64,000 nucleotides of DNA from Jackrogersella multiformis (lineage: Eukaryota; Ascomycota; Sordariomycetes; Xylariales; Hypoxylaceae), in contig CADCXD010000018.1 of assembly GCA_902806575.1 (NCBI GenBank), positions 3,410,001 through 3,474,000 on the forward strand, given 5' to 3'. Under the pieces are notes generated by a model. The model did no database searches and was not told the origin of the DNA. It worked only from the letters and a program-made list of their open reading frames with translations. A program made the position numbers and the translations under genes. Below are positions 11,644-23,637 of this stretch, one piece after another (the stretch's first letter is position 1; every line of letters starts with the position of its first letter).

Positions 11644-13082
11644 ACATTCACTTGAGGCTGGGAAAGGCTACTGCCCATACAGATGGCCATGATGCTGACG
11701 TCCATCTGGCAGATCTCTCACTTTATCGGAGATCTTTGAGGTAACCTCTAGTGTACTTAAAATCTATGTACATATCTACATATCTGCATTGTTATATGCG
11801 TGGCTATTCTGTAGTCTATGCAGGAACAATGCAGTCAGCTCCGAATCAATATTGCCGGATAGAACCGGGTACAGTACGAGTTGACGACGGCACAGCTCCG
11901 ATAGGTGAACTGCCACCTATCTACCAGTCTACATACGAATCTACCATTGCGCACGGCCCTTTGACCGGTTGACCGATTGTCTTAAAGCTTGTCAAAAACT
12001 ACGATGTGATGATAAGATTGGTTCTTGATGGTTAGGGCATGAATGATTATTACTATAAGAACGCAGATCACACATAGTACGATGATCAGGGAAAGTATAG
12101 ATAATAGACTAATCGCATCGAACCATCGTATAGGTATTCAGTGGTATGCATACATACACTAGTGTAGTAAACTGTGAGGTGGTTGCTTAGAGGCTACGCA
12201 TATTAATATTCCACGAGATGATCGTAAGTTTTATATGTTGGAGGTCTCGTGAGGACGGTGAGTCACTCTGAGGGGTCTCAAATCTTCGGAATTAAGATGG
12301 GAATACTTCAAGTTTTATTCTAAATATTCTATTATACTAACATTTTTAGTTCTAAAAATTTGGTCTTAAAAGAAGAAAAGGGGCTACCTCCATCCCACTG
12401 GTCGCCAATATGATACAAGTACCTCACACACCAGTCGAAGATCAAAAGTCATCGGCGAATGACGCAATCCAAGACACTGCCGGTTTGTCGTCCCTTCATC
12501 GGATTCGTAACTTCAAAAAATAATGTGTTCATCTCATCGTGTCGCACGAGGGTGTCCGCTAGTCTTCCCGCTACATAGCGGCTACATAACGAATGTCGCT
12601 ACCATTGATTCGAAGGGGTTCGCCGATGGAGTAGCGCACGGTAGGAAGTTATTGCATGCATGAACAATGCCGCTACCTGGAAAGTAAACTGCTCCTAAAC
12701 CAGAAAGGTATGTAAGTCAATGCTCTTCAGTTATAAGTGTTGTATCTAGGTATTCAACCAAGCGTGCTTGGGAATGATGAGAATGGTCGGAATCAGCCAA
12801 GGCAACTCGCTTTGGAGGCTCTTCATTTGGCGTTCCGTCCACTAGGACAAAGTCTATCCTTCGCTTCGATGGAACATATTCAACAGCTTTGTTGGCCCCG
12901 TCACCTCGCGGGTCGAGTCGCGAGTGAGCTCGTTTCTCGTAGCTAGGTCATGGATGGATTGCTTATCCCGGTGAGGTCGGTAGCAAGCTTCTCATCCCTT
13001 GGGAGAGGTGCGGAAGATCTAGTGTAGTAACCGGGCCCGAATTCCATTTTGGAAGCTCTCAGTTTCGAATAGCCTTTGGTCT

Positions 13083-14055
13083 TCAAAAGGATGCAATTAC
13101 GACTGCTTTACCTGCATGGGTGACTTGCTGGGCTTCAGAGGTCTCGTAGCTGAGCAGCAGCCAATTGGCTCTTATGAGCAATTCTGCGATGAATCCGTAA
13201 GTCTGTGCTCAAATAATCTAAGTGCCGATCGTCTAGATCAACATACCTTGGTACTCCAACGAATACGAGACTGCTGGCTCTTCATATCGGCCGAAGAGGA
13301 CAGGCGCGGGTACGCATTTATCCTCGACGACCTTGAATCTCAAGCCAACGTTCCTTGACGAGTCGGCCCATAAGATAGACGGGTCATCCACATCCGCATT
13401 CGCTCGCTGCTGTGTCCTTGCTGCATTTTGTGCTTCGCGCTTAAGCCAGTCGCGCCATATTCGGATCACGCCGTCTGTGACGTTGGAGAGGCTAACGAAG
13501 AGGCCATTCCTTGGTCCCACCTTAACCAAGTTGGCTACGGTGCAAAGTTGGGAGAAGTAGTCGTCGGAGTCCAGATCAACTTGGTGCAAGGGCACCTGGG
13601 GGTTTACTGCTTCACTGGGGATAGCTTCGGCTGGCCAACGGCTGCGGGATTCGTATCCCTCATCCCCGAGAAACGGACGGAAGCGAGTGTACAGATTATT
13701 GAGCTCTCCGAGATGAGCCTCGTCGCCAGCCTCGGCGAGACCACTCGTTCCAAGATATTCGCACGATAGCGACGGCGTGGTAAGCTTTTCGACTGGATGA
13801 TAGCACTCAAGAATCAACTGGTGATCTTGTAAACTCGAGGCTTCTATAAGACGCGAATAATGTACACGGCCGACGAGTCCATAGAAGCGGCGGCAGACAG
13901 CAGCAAGGGGCAACAGCGAGCGAGTCGGGAAGGAACTCAGGACTTGGATAATGATCTTTTAGACATATGTTAATACCATAAGTCAAGTTGGGCAAAGGTA
14001 TCGTATCTCATACCTCGTTCGGGAGCGAATCTATCGAGAGTTGTGAGGGCGCCAT
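13083..14055 (-). CDS. F-box protein, 3 exons
   Basis: The exons are 14055-14014 (14 codons), 13955-13247 and 13183-13083, giving 283 residues. Joining exons 1 and 2 rebuilds an F-box, LPNEIIIQVLSSFPTRSLLP followed by LAAVCRRFYGLV, at residues 11-42. The tail contains ECYHPVEKLTTPSLSCEYLG, LYTRFRPFL, a RWPAEAIPSEAV stretch, FSQLCTVANLVKVGPRNGLF, DGVIRIWRDWL and ILWADSSRNVGLRF. From memory this is the signature of a lineage-expanded F-box family in Sordariomycetes. The exon 2/3 join gives LEYQ|ELLIRANWLLL, and the protein ends in GKAVVIASF. F-box proteins recruit substrates to SCF (Skp1-cullin) ubiquitin ligases. The substrate is unknown. The introns are 58 and 63 nt with normal GTATG donors. 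The gene looks intact and total length is in frame. Confidence 0.85.
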
Positions 14056-17000
14056 GACGTGCAGCATGGGTGGTGGCAAAGATACACAGAAGGGGTCAAC
14101 AAAAGTATAATGCACGTTGTCGAGTAGGTATGTCAGAAACCCAGACACACACCAGCACGATAGACTATGGACTTTATATATCGAATTCTTCGTGGATCTC
14201 TGGCAAGGGATATTCGAGATGTTGGGTCATTAAGTGGATCTTATGTCAGCCACGCCACACGGCAACATAGTACGACCAACACAGCTCGAAGACACAGCTT
14301 TTACAACTCTTCTTGCTCCTATCAACCAGTTTACTCGAGGCTCTGCCAATGTCGGTCTACGATCTGGATGTAATCAGATGTTGTAGATCCACCTTCATGC
14401 CGAGTGAAGACCGATAATACAGCGGGCTCAGACGTTATGAACATGCCAGATCAGTCGATAGACCGGTTCTCGATTCTCTAAACGCGTCCGGTTTGCTCCG
14501 AGACAGCTACGCGCTTGATGAGTTGACGTTTTGTTTTTTTGTTTTTTTTAAAAAAAACTTTTGACTATTACGATAGGAGTGTGGTTCTCTAGTAAGTTGT
14601 CCTTCGTCAAGTTCTCAAGTCTTAGTGAGTACCTAAGTAGTAGTAATGTCATAGTTACGCGATCTTAAGATGACGATTATTGTCTCTCGTCACAGATCTC
14701 CCAAGCTATTGTTATCTTTGTTATCTCTATCGTGACAGTATATACTGTGTTAAAGCTACTATTCCTACTGTATGCATCCCTTAGCCTTCACCGCCGCTAC
14801 CAACCCTGCAGAGATGGCGTCAAACAGGTTGTGCATTTGCATATGACACCTAGTTTCGATCTTAGATTAGGTAACATTTCTCAAGTACAGATTTCCTTGG
14901 GCTTAATAATATATATTTTGAAGTTTAATTATAGTATCTCATAGATTGGCACAAGGCTATAATAGTTGCAATTTACTAAAAATAGGTTTAGGTACAATTA
15001 AGTAGGTAGATACCCAATGAGATGAGATATGTTTTATTAAAAGGAAAAAGGAAAAAGGAATATTACGAATCAGTTGGCGCAGAGGTTAAAGTTGTTGTAA
15101 GCATTTGCTGCTATTCTTAGTAAATTGTAGCTATTGTAGTCTGGTGCTGGTCAATGGGATAATAAATTTGTCGAATGTCTCTAGGTTAGCCCCTTTTATA
15201 GTGAAATACTTCAACCCATGAAATATTCTATCTAGTAAGGCTCTAAGATATTCTACCCAGTCCTGTTTATTGACTAACCCCCCTTATTCATATTCGAGTC
15301 AAAAGTATGGATCTACACAATGGTAGAGTAGAATGCTTAAACTATAATTGGTCAATATCCCATGCTCGACTAGTGATTATTCGGTTTTCTCAACATACTA
15401 TGTAGGTTATGTAAAACCAGGGGGCTTGACCATATCCCAGCTAACGGGGTTTTCCGGGAATGCTAAGGGATGTTGATGGCTTCGAGAATCGAATCCGTCC
15501 CACAGTTGAAGCCAGTCAGGTACATCTAAGCTTAATTGGACGTAGACACATATGTATGTACAACTTCGCCAATTCGGTCGTCACTGTCCAGTAATGCTTT
15601 AGCAGTGACATTCCTATTCATTCCCCTGATACCCAACCTACCCTTTTTCAATATTCTTCTTCTTATTGGAATTGACACCAAGCCAAGCAAAACTGAACAG
15701 GAAAAATAATTAAAAAATAATTGAGTCGTGTTCATATGTAACTCGTGTCTATAGATAGGGAAATTATGTGCACCAACAGACACAAGCCCTCTCTCTTCTA
15801 AATAGGGGTTCAATATTAGATTCCAAGGGCGCACCTATCTTCGTTCTATTTTCAGTTATGCTGAATCAGGCATTGCAATAATAGCATAAGCAAGATCCCT
15901 AGGTTATGCTCGACTAAGACTAAAACCATTAATTCCAAAAATTTAAAAATAGAATGGTTCATTGCCTGTGTACAATGTAATCAATGGTGTATCTAAATTT
16001 GTTTGCGACTAGCAAATTTGCAACTTCCAATATACCGTAATCTTAAGAGTTAAGAGAAATTGAGGACTACAATCCGTAGGATTTCTCTTTGTCTACCTAG
16101 GAGTCCTCGACCTGAGTGATATCTGATCAAGCTAAACAGCCTTAGACACGGGATAAGAAACCCATGGCACTTTGTAATGGGCGGGATCTCGGTACGCACG
16201 CATATATGCCATGTCAGATAGCCTGCATCAAGAAATGTTGCTTAGTGATGCCATAATCTACCGGGTTGTGACTTTACTATATTAGTTCTAGTATTGTATA
16301 GTATCTTTACTTAATCGAGCAAGTATCTCACCATTACAATACCATCTCTCAAAATTCTTAGCGGATGTGACTGTTGATTTTCTATTCTTTCCCCAAGATC
16401 ATGTCCGTATCAACATTTTAAGGAGACTTGATACGGTAAAGGCGGAATGGGGCGTACGCCGCGAGCATTGAAAAGAACCCAATTCTGCTTCGCTCAAGAT
16501 ACTCCGTGAGCGAACTACATTTCCGCTAAATAATATATCTCCGCATAGGGGGCAATGCCGATGTGCTGAGCTCAAACAGGCGACTTCTACTATCACCTCG
16601 CAGAACGCGTCGTCGACCTGTCAATCCTGGATTGGTCGATACCTAAAATCATAACACCATCTTAATTTTCTCTTGCTCAAAGGCGCAAGATTAACATCTT
16701 ATGACCCTCCCATCACTCCATTGCATGTGTCTGGTTGGTAGGGTTCGGCTCTCCTTTGTTAAGTCACTCTAGGATAAGCACCTATCTACTCCTTTTATAC
16801 CTCATTATCGGCTGCAGCTTAATTTCGAACGCGTCTACGTCGCTCAATATTGTAAAGAAGAGAAATATCAAATTGGCGTAAAATCGAGATCACCTGAGAC
16901 TACAGATGCTCGTTGATCCTTCGTCAAAGCTTGTAGGTCAAACCCGAGACATTATGCGGCTGTCCAGTACATCGCATTAGGGTGTCCGCAGCCTGCTTTT

Positions 17001-18141
17001 CAGGATATAATGGTAAACTTGTCCGATAGCCTTCTTCATGAAGTAGAGGCAACACGTACTTGGTTTTATACTATCTCCCTTTAAAGAGCAGCGGATAGTT
17101 TTTGACGGGCCGACAACTGTACCTAGGTACCTAGGCAGGTTAGGCAATATGCGAATTGCGCTCCTATTAGAATTATCGCGGGTTATATTAGGTACACTAT
17201 ATCATAGAGTTAGGTTGAAACTCCTCCATGATCTTAACGCCCGGCATGGCCACCCGCGGCAAGCTGCAGCTATCGTGCATATGCCGCTACATCCCTTGGG
17301 CAAACCGGCTTGCCGCGATGACAGGCTATCCTAATGCTAGATTTGGAGCAGATAATACGTTTTCGATAACGGCCAAGCCAATACTGTGACTTTGATAGCG
17401 ATGGTGATGTTGAAAGTCCTGCATTATCACCTCAGCTTTCGAGCAAGTCTGAATAGCTTCCTAAACCAGGTACCGAAAACCTAGACTCACGCCCATCCGA
17501 CGTGGCACTAGGGAGGTGCCACAATAATGGCTGCTTACTGCATATCGTGCTTCGCAATAGGACGTACGCAACGAGCCAAAGGTTGCCCCCACACCAATAG
17601 CAAACGCCGCAACGGGCAGACCCCGAGAACCAAGCACGTCTTTCCCCAGAATGGGCGTAGCATTGCAGGGGCTGCTAGGCCAAATGTCGAACAGAGTGGA
17701 ACCCCTCTCCGGTGGAGATATGCTGGGAAGAGATTCCCATGTTCGCGGATAGTTGCCATTGCTGAGATGGCCTTGCGAGGTTGCGAGGGAAATGTTTCTA
17801 CAACACCTCATCCGAGGAGCCGAGGCCAGCACCTTGAATGCTTTGGCGAATTGGATATCTACCATGATCCCTTGTTTGCCTACTGATTTGTTTTATGATG
17901 TACACGACCACGTACGATATCGATTTGTCACACCTACATAGGGGTTTGAAGGAGTTAAGCCGGAGCCAATGCTTTTCGAGAGCGGACCGAACATCGAGGT
18001 TGCGGGTGGTGAAAAGGGGGATTTGAAATATTATAAAAATGCATTTTCTTTTATTTCCGATAAATTCTGAGCCGAGAAATTTGTTGTAAGCTAGAATGAA
18101 GAATATTATCTCCTAAACGGGTCATGAATAGGGAAGTGTCA

Positions 18142-18223
18142 AGTACCTACTTAGGTATGATGAACTTCCCTTACTTTATCAGCAGATGATTACCTACACT
18201 AGGTACCTTAGGTAGGTAGGTAT
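18142..18223. repeat. CCTAGGTA palindromic motif cluster
   Basis: The cluster contains GTACCTACTTAGGTA and then TACCTACACTAGGTACCTTAGGTAGGTAGGTA. The two parts are nested half-sites with variable centres. Confidence 0.75.
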
Positions 18224-18396
18224 GGATGTATTATGTTATGTTGCTAAGACGTGAGACCTAGGCTCTTTTTAGCGAATCAGAAGCTCTCCAGCCACGCTCT
18301 CACCGCTGAGCCGCAAATGTGCGTGTGCCAAGGTGCTGTTCCAGTTGAGGCGCATTATGTGCCTGAGGTGGGAGGTGTGAATCTTGGGTACTATGT

Positions 18397-18521
18397 AAGT
18401 ACCTAGGTACCTAGGTGTACCTACCTAGGTACCCGGGTACTGTAAATATGTATTTAGGTACTTATATTAGGTAGGTATGTACCTACCAAGGTACGTACGA
18501 TACTTACATGTAGGTACCTAC
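18397..18521. repeat. Densest CCTAGGTA/GGTACC palindrome cluster
   Basis: About 125 bp is composed almost entirely of GTACCTAGGTACC, TACCTACCTAGGTACCCGGGTA, AGGTAGGTATGTACCTACC and GTAGGTACCTAC. Several are perfect inverted repeats on different centres (CTAG, CCGG, TATG, TA). Confidence 0.8.
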
Positions 18522-18770
18522 ATCCGCGAGTACGGGTGGGAATAGCAACCTGGTTATGAGCTTGTGATACGAAGCTACCTACCTGGTACCCAACACTTAC
18601 CATCGCTGCATCGGCACTCCCCCCTCTAAGGTAAGGTTGTATTACCCCACCAAGTAGTTAGTCTCTACTACCCCCTAGGAGGTAAGTACCTTAGGTACCT
18701 AACCTACGTAGGACATCCAAGGATATGACGAAATAGTTCACCGCCTTATAATTCTGCCTATCGATGTGCT

Positions 18771-18804
18771 GATAAAGGCGATAAAGGCGATAAAGGCGAT
18801 AAAG
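18771..18804. repeat. GATAAAGGC tandem (9-mer)
   Basis: Three full copies and one partial copy of a 9-base unit lie about 700 bp upstream of the amidotransferase start. Confidence 0.85.
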
Positions 18805-19226
18805 TAATCGCATTGTCCTATTGTTGGCTGGCTGAGATCAATTTCCTCCCTTCACCCTCCCTCCCCCTCCCCGACCCCGACCCCGTTCTCATTTCTATCT
18901 CCGTAAAATTCGACTTGATTTTATTCCTTGGCGCGCACAACACAACACAGCATGCGAAGTACGCTAATTTGCAAAGAGCAAAGCTCAACATACATACATG
19001 CATTTCCCATATCATGGGGACAGACGATGTCGCTAGTTCGCTTTTCGCTTTTCGCTTTTCGATAATCCCTATGAGGGGCAGGAGGGGATTCTTCTTCTTC
19101 TCTTCTGCATTTGCATCCGTATCTAACACCATCTCAACTGTCCCCCCTTTGCGGGTTTCCACATGGTAGCTCCGAATAGGGGAGGGACTCACCTTGTGAT
19201 TCCTTTTTGACTTTGTCTTAAGTCCT

Positions 19227-19292
19227 ACTTGACTCCGTCTTGGTTGCTTGTTGACTCCTTGTTGACTCTTCTCCTGACTCCTTCTTGACTCG
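19227..19292. repeat. TTGACTCC-type degenerate tandem
   Basis: TTGACTCCG, TTGACTCCT, TTGACTCTT, CTGACTCCT and TTGACTCGG are spaced 10-20 bases apart in the likely leader region of the downstream gene. Confidence 0.7.
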
Positions 19293-19504
19293 GGGCTCGG
19301 TCTCCATTGGAAGTTCTGAAAGAGTATATATTGTACCCTAGCCCACCACCCGGTTGATCTTCTAGATTCAAGTGCTGTATCCACTTCTTTCTTCCCTTGA
19401 CCGCTTCCAAGTACCTATTTTCTATTTTCTCAAGTGTCCGTGTCCCTCTATTCTTCTTCCACAGACCTAGTCCTTAGCCGCTTGTTCCAGATCTGTTTCA
19501 CACC

Positions 19505-20362
19505 ATGGGCTCCGAATACGTGCCACCGGTCCGCCTCGCCATCCTCGAGGCCGACACCCCCGTCCCCGGCATCAAGGCTAAGTTCGGTTCCTACGGCGGG
19601 GTATTCACGCACCTGTTTGAGCGTGCGTGCGCGTCGCTGAACCCGCCACAACCCATCTCATCCCTGCTTCAGCTCTCCTATCACGACGTCGTGAACGACT
19701 TCAGCTCGTACCCGGACCCCGAGACGATCGATGCCATCCTCATTAGCGGATCTAAGCACTCCGCGTACGAGAATGACGAGTGGATCGTTCGGTTAGTACA
19801 GTACACGCGACGGTGCCTCGAAGGCGGCCGTGTCCGCGTAGTCGGCGTGTGCTTCGGCCACCAAATCGTCGGCCGCGCCATGGGCGCCGAAGTCGGCAAG
19901 AACGTCCTCGGCTGGGAACTCAGCGTCACGGAGCACGAGCTCACGGACGAGGGCAAGAAGATATTCGGCGTAGAAAAACTGGTTTGTTCCCCTTCCCATC
20001 CCTTCCCTTCCCTTCTTTCCTGTTCAGCCATTAGATTTTCACCTGCTAGGTACTAACTTATATACCCCGTATAGGCTATTCACCAAATGCACCGAGACAT
20101 CGTGTTCTCGCTACCACCCGGGGCCGTGCAGCTGGCCCGCACAGACATCTGCCCCCTGCAGGCAATTTACGTGCCGCGCCGGCTGATCACGGTGCAGGGA
20201 CACCCGGAGTTCACTGCCGAGATGGTGCGCGAGATCCTCGAGATGCGCCGGTACGGCGGCATCCTCGGCGAGGACGTCTTCGAGGACGGAATGCGCCGCG
20301 TTAACAACAAGCACGACGGTGTCGCTGTTGCCCAAGCGTTCCTGCGGTTCTTGCGCGAGTAA
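19505..20362 (+). CDS. Class I glutamine amidotransferase-like protein, 2 exons
   Basis: The exons are 19505-19981 and 20075-20362, giving 254 residues. The 93-nt intron has a GTTTGT donor, a TACTAAC branch site at 20051-20057 and a TATAG acceptor. The nucleophile elbow GVCFGHQIVGRAMG (Cys at about 117) and the partner GHPEFTAEM (His at about 207 and Glu two residues on) form the GATase1 Cys-His-Glu triad. The overall layout matches the stand-alone GMP-synthase-like amidotransferase family of yeasts and moulds (cytosolic, about 250 residues), with no synthetase domain attached. Such proteins may hydrolyse glutamine or gamma-glutamyl peptides, and the exact substrate is not known from sequence. 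The start is the first ATG after a pyrimidine-rich leader (CACCATGGG context). The gene is intact. Confidence 0.88.
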
Positions 20363-20727
20363 GATGTGATGGATAAGTCAGAAATACAAAATAAAATAAA
20401 ATAAACAAAACCTGGGGGTACATCGGGATCAACGTAACAAGACTTATCGTAGGATTAGGATAGGAGGCAAGTCTGGGTGGTAGGGGTCGCATGAGACTAT
20501 TCGTAGGTCGCCAGATTTGCTCGGCTAGTTCCCAACACGCGATGATTTCGTAGGCATTACCATTACCGTCGCCATTGCCGGCATCAAGTTCACGATGCAA
20601 CAATTTTGGACGAATGATGAATAAGGAAGGGAATCCTCAAGGTCAACAACCCATCGAGGAACGATGGCTTGAGGTGTTGGGTCATCATAACCCTTCTAAG
20701 GGTCGCATTGATTCTGGGCTGTGATAT

Positions 20728-20766
20728 AGCAGCAGCAGTAGCAGCAGTAGGTAGCAGTAGGTAGCA
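20728..20766. repeat. CAGCAG/TAGCAG tandem
   Basis: Repeating AGCAGTAGCAGCAG turns into GTAGGTAGCAG units. It lies in the 3' region of the amidotransferase gene. Confidence 0.8.
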
Positions 20767-21473
20767 TCACTCAAAAGAAGAATATCAAATTAAGAAGAGA
20801 AAAAAACAACGGCGAATTCGCAAAGCGTCCCAAGGAGGGCTAATAAATGGTTGAGACAACATCACGTGTCGATTTTTATTGTGCATCCAACCGCCCATCC
20901 ATCCTTCAATCATTATCGAATTATTACAAACATGGATGATATGCCCTCCATCTCTTTGCCTACCTCCTGCTCGGATTAGGTAGGTAGGCAGGCCGGTCAG
21001 CCTCGTCACAGTGCCTGATGTAACGCAATGCTTATATGAACGCCGCCCAATGCCCCCTTTTTAGTATCATATGCTTTCCTTCCCCCCTGTACATGCTTGG
21101 TACCATGGTATTGGAGAAGCAGAAAACCCCAGAAAACCACGGTTTTAAAAAAAACCAAAAAAGGCAAAAAAGAAAAAGCCAAAAAAGGAGAGAAGCAATT
21201 TGAATAAGACGTTTGAACACCCCCACACTCCTCCAACTCGGCCGATTTCCTCGCCTCCCAATGAAAATAAATCAATCCGGGCACCGTTGTCATGCAGCAA
21301 ATATATGCAAATGAATCTTATCATGACCGTCGTTCGCTTGGCCCGCGTTAAATGCACCACCGCCTGTCGTTATTATTATCTCCCGCCGCCCCTCCCCCCC
21401 CCCCTTTTCCTCCCCCAATTATGCCGATGTTCGTCGATGTCGTTTCGTTTTCTCGTTACCCAATGATACGCCG

Positions 21474-21537
21474 ATGTGTGTGTGTGTGCGCGTGTATACC
21501 GTTATATATGTATGCGTATGCGTATGCGTATGCGTGG
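21474..21537. repeat. GT and GTATGC microsatellite
   Basis: A (TG)n stretch is followed by four copies of GCGTAT. It is probably within the 3' untranslated region of the receptor gene on the minus strand. Confidence 0.85.
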
Positions 21538-21578
21538 TGTGCTCATGACCTTCGTAAATATGTACATGTCCCTGATTA

Positions 21579-23637
21579 TTAATACCCCACCCGCCCGTCC
21601 GCCCATCCGTCCGCATGCTCGGCCTCCACGGCGACTTCGACGTCCAGCACGTCCCACCACTCGCGCGGCTGCGGCGGCGGCGGCGGCGGGGAATTCGGCA
21701 GGGACGTACGCCCCGCCACGATGGCGATCTCGTTATTGTTGACGTTGTAGCGATTGCGGTTCTCGAGGCTCTCCTCCTGGTCGCGGCGCGAGCGCGCGGT
21801 GCGCGCGTCGACGAAGCGCTCCTCGCGGGTGCGCCCGGCGCCGTGCCGCGAGCGCCGCGTCGGCCGGCGGATGCGCAGCCGCAGCGCCAGGTTCCCCCAG
21901 AAGCCGCCGCGCAGGTGCAGCCACGGCTTCTCCCACGCGCTGAAGAACCCGCAGTCCACCGCCGCGCCGATGCACAGGCTCGTGATGCTGACGATCTGCA
22001 GGGCCACCGGCTCCTTGGCCCCCGCCGGCGCCCCCGGGGGCAGGTGCTCGATGCTGCCGCCGCCGCTGCTGCTGCCGCCGTAGCTGTCGTCGAACCGCAG
22101 CACGTGCGACACGAACGGCGCGATCCACGTCAGCATGTACACGGCGGGGTACACGAACAGCAGCCGCAGCTGGCGCTGCTGCTTCTCGCGGGACCGGCGC
22201 ATGGCCTCCTCGGTCTCGTCCTGCGACAGGAAGACGGAGCTGGAGGACGTGCTCTGGGTCGAGTCCCTGGCCCTGGGCGGCCCGCGCCGCAGGGCGCCGA
22301 TCATGGTGGAGACGGAGCCCGTGAGGCTGTGCGAGCGCCGGCGCGAGCCGGACGACAGGGATCGCCGCCACGTGAAGTGGCTCTGGTTCGACTGCTGCGA
22401 GGAGCGAGGGCTCTGATGGGCGGACTCGGGGGCCCTGATGGGGGTCATTTCCTCTTCGCGCAGCGACGGCGAGGTAGGACCTAGCAGGCCTACCTCGCTC
22501 TCCCGCCTAGCGTGCGATGCCCCGGAGGTGCCGTCGTTGGCGAAATCCACCGTGTTCCACCTTATGGAGTTTCTGAGCACCTGGTCCGGTCTCCGCGGGG
22601 GAGTGGATATGCCTGGACCAAAATCTAGAGTGCTGATGGTCGAATCAACCGAGTGCTGACGATCCTTGTGGTCCCTGTCCTTTGCCAGGCTGTCTCGAGC
22701 GGAATCCAGCAGCCCGTAGTCAGCAATAGGCGGTGTGGGTGGGACGTCCCCACTGTGGTCGTGGCGGTGATTATGCTTGCGGTTCTGGTCAGGATGATCG
22801 CTGTGGACTGTGCTGGCACGCCTCTGGTCTTTGGTAAAACGCCGGAATCGACAGGCGACGTAGAGATACAGGATCGTGTAAGTGACAATGATAAAGGCGG
22901 AGATGACGTATCGTGGGATCCAGCTGAGGGCGCTGAGATACCACGTAGGGCGGGTGGGTAAGTAGCAATGGGGGCCGTTGTCTGCGAATCGGCCGCCGGT
23001 AATCGGTACGACGGCTGCCAGGACGACGGGGATGATAGCCCAACAGGTATACGCTATGCGTCTGTATGGATAGAGTCCAGCTGCGCCGTTCGATCCCCGC
23101 GGCCTGAGTATGAACAAGGCCGTATGCACTGCGATCAGGAGAACAGCAATATCCGACGCCTCGATACTAACGGTTAGGAAAAAGCCGGAAACTTGACAGA
23201 AGGTCGAATTCGAGTCGATGGGTACTTTAGCAAAGTAGGCGAGGGGGCAGATTACGAGCCACAACGCTTTCATCATGTCGCTTTGGATCAGGAGCATTAT
23301 CAAGCTGAGATATTGTCAGTTCGTTTAACTCCGATAGCGTCAAGATCCACTAGTTCTAGTTGACTTACTCGTGACGAAAGCTCCTCCTCATCCTGACGAA
23401 CCAGTAGAAGGCACCCAACGCAGCAAACACGCTGATCGAGGCCATGGAGAGAGATACCGACATGAGAACTTGGAGTTCGGAATCATTCAGATTGAAACCT
23501 GAAGCGCCGTCGCGCTTTGTGAAGATGGCACCACCGGAAGAGAGGAACTCGGCAAGGGAGGTGCCCGAGGGTATTGCTAGGGGAGCCATCTTTGATGCTG
23601 TGGCCGGAACGAAGGCTCGGGATGTAATTGAAGCCAC
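21579..23637 (-). CDS. Git3/GPR1-type seven-transmembrane receptor, 2 exons
   Basis: The exons are 23637-23369 and 23304-21579, giving 664 residues. The join reads SFRHDLIMLLIQSDMMKALW, the typical TM2 entry of fungal carbon-sensing receptors. TM1 lies at about 55-80, followed by MRRSFRH, TM2, and FCQVSGFFLTVSIEASDIAV (TM3). TM4 and TM5 come next, with WIPRYVISAFIIVTYTILYL in TM5. A cytoplasmic loop of about 240 residues, rich in Ser/Arg/Asp, leads to KQQRQLRLLFVYPAVYMLTW (TM6), a Gly/Ser-rich loop and TM7 ending AWEKPWLHLRGGFWG. Family knowledge: Git3/Gpr1 receptors sense glucose or other nutrients and signal through a G-alpha subunit to adenylate cyclase. The ligand is not inferable. The C-terminal third is very GC-rich, so minus-strand coding throws large open frames on the opposite strand; these are shadows. 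Confidence 0.85.

Larger units (their letters stand above)
10408..13082. other. Intergenic, 2.7 kb, repeats only
   Basis: This is the promoter side of the transporter and the 3' side of the F-box gene. It holds a GAGTCA/GACAGA tandem (11184-11217), a dense CCTAGGTA cluster (11487-11643) and several ACTAGTGTA-type motifs. No open frame here has a recognisable fold. The longest (11751-11972, 12737-12946) lack support. Confidence 0.5.
14056..19504. other. Gene-poor 5.4 kb spacer
   Basis: No gene was recognised. Features seen are a T-run/A-run inverted pair (14529-14566), AT-rich DNA from 14.9 to 16.4 kb, and an overlapping pair of open frames on both strands at 17461-17886 (119-134 codons, no motif). 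There is also a 65-codon minus frame at 16399-16596 containing CPLCGDILFSGN that could be a gene remnant. Dense CCTAGGTA clusters lie at 18142-18223 and 18397-18521, with short tandems at 18771-18804, 19038-19061 and 19227-19292. The last 700 bp is pyrimidine-rich and is the likely promoter and leader of the amidotransferase gene. The minus frame at 18818-19384 is low-complexity and is not called. Confidence 0.5.
20363..21578. other. Intergenic between convergent genes
   Basis: This is shared 3' space of the amidotransferase (+) and receptor (-) genes. It includes a CAGCAG/TAGGTAGCAG repeat (20728-20766), a purine-rich block (21124-21196), a C-run near 21400 and a GT/GTATGC microsatellite (21474-21537). 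No coding signal was seen. Confidence 0.6.

Noticed and set aside
18771..18804. Regular repeats as a CRISPR-like array
   Set aside because: The units are directly adjacent with no spacers. It is a simple 9-base tandem in a eukaryotic genome.
18818..19384. 188-codon minus-strand open frame upstream of the amidotransferase
   Set aside because: It overlaps the likely promoter and leader and is built from simple repeats (TTGACTCC, TTCGCTT, TTCTTC). No conserved motif.
21615..22484. Long plus-strand open frame of 289 codons, and a 212-codon second minus frame
   Set aside because: Both are shadows of the GC-rich 3' coding part of the 7TM receptor. Their predicted proteins are Arg/Ala/Pro-rich low complexity without domains.
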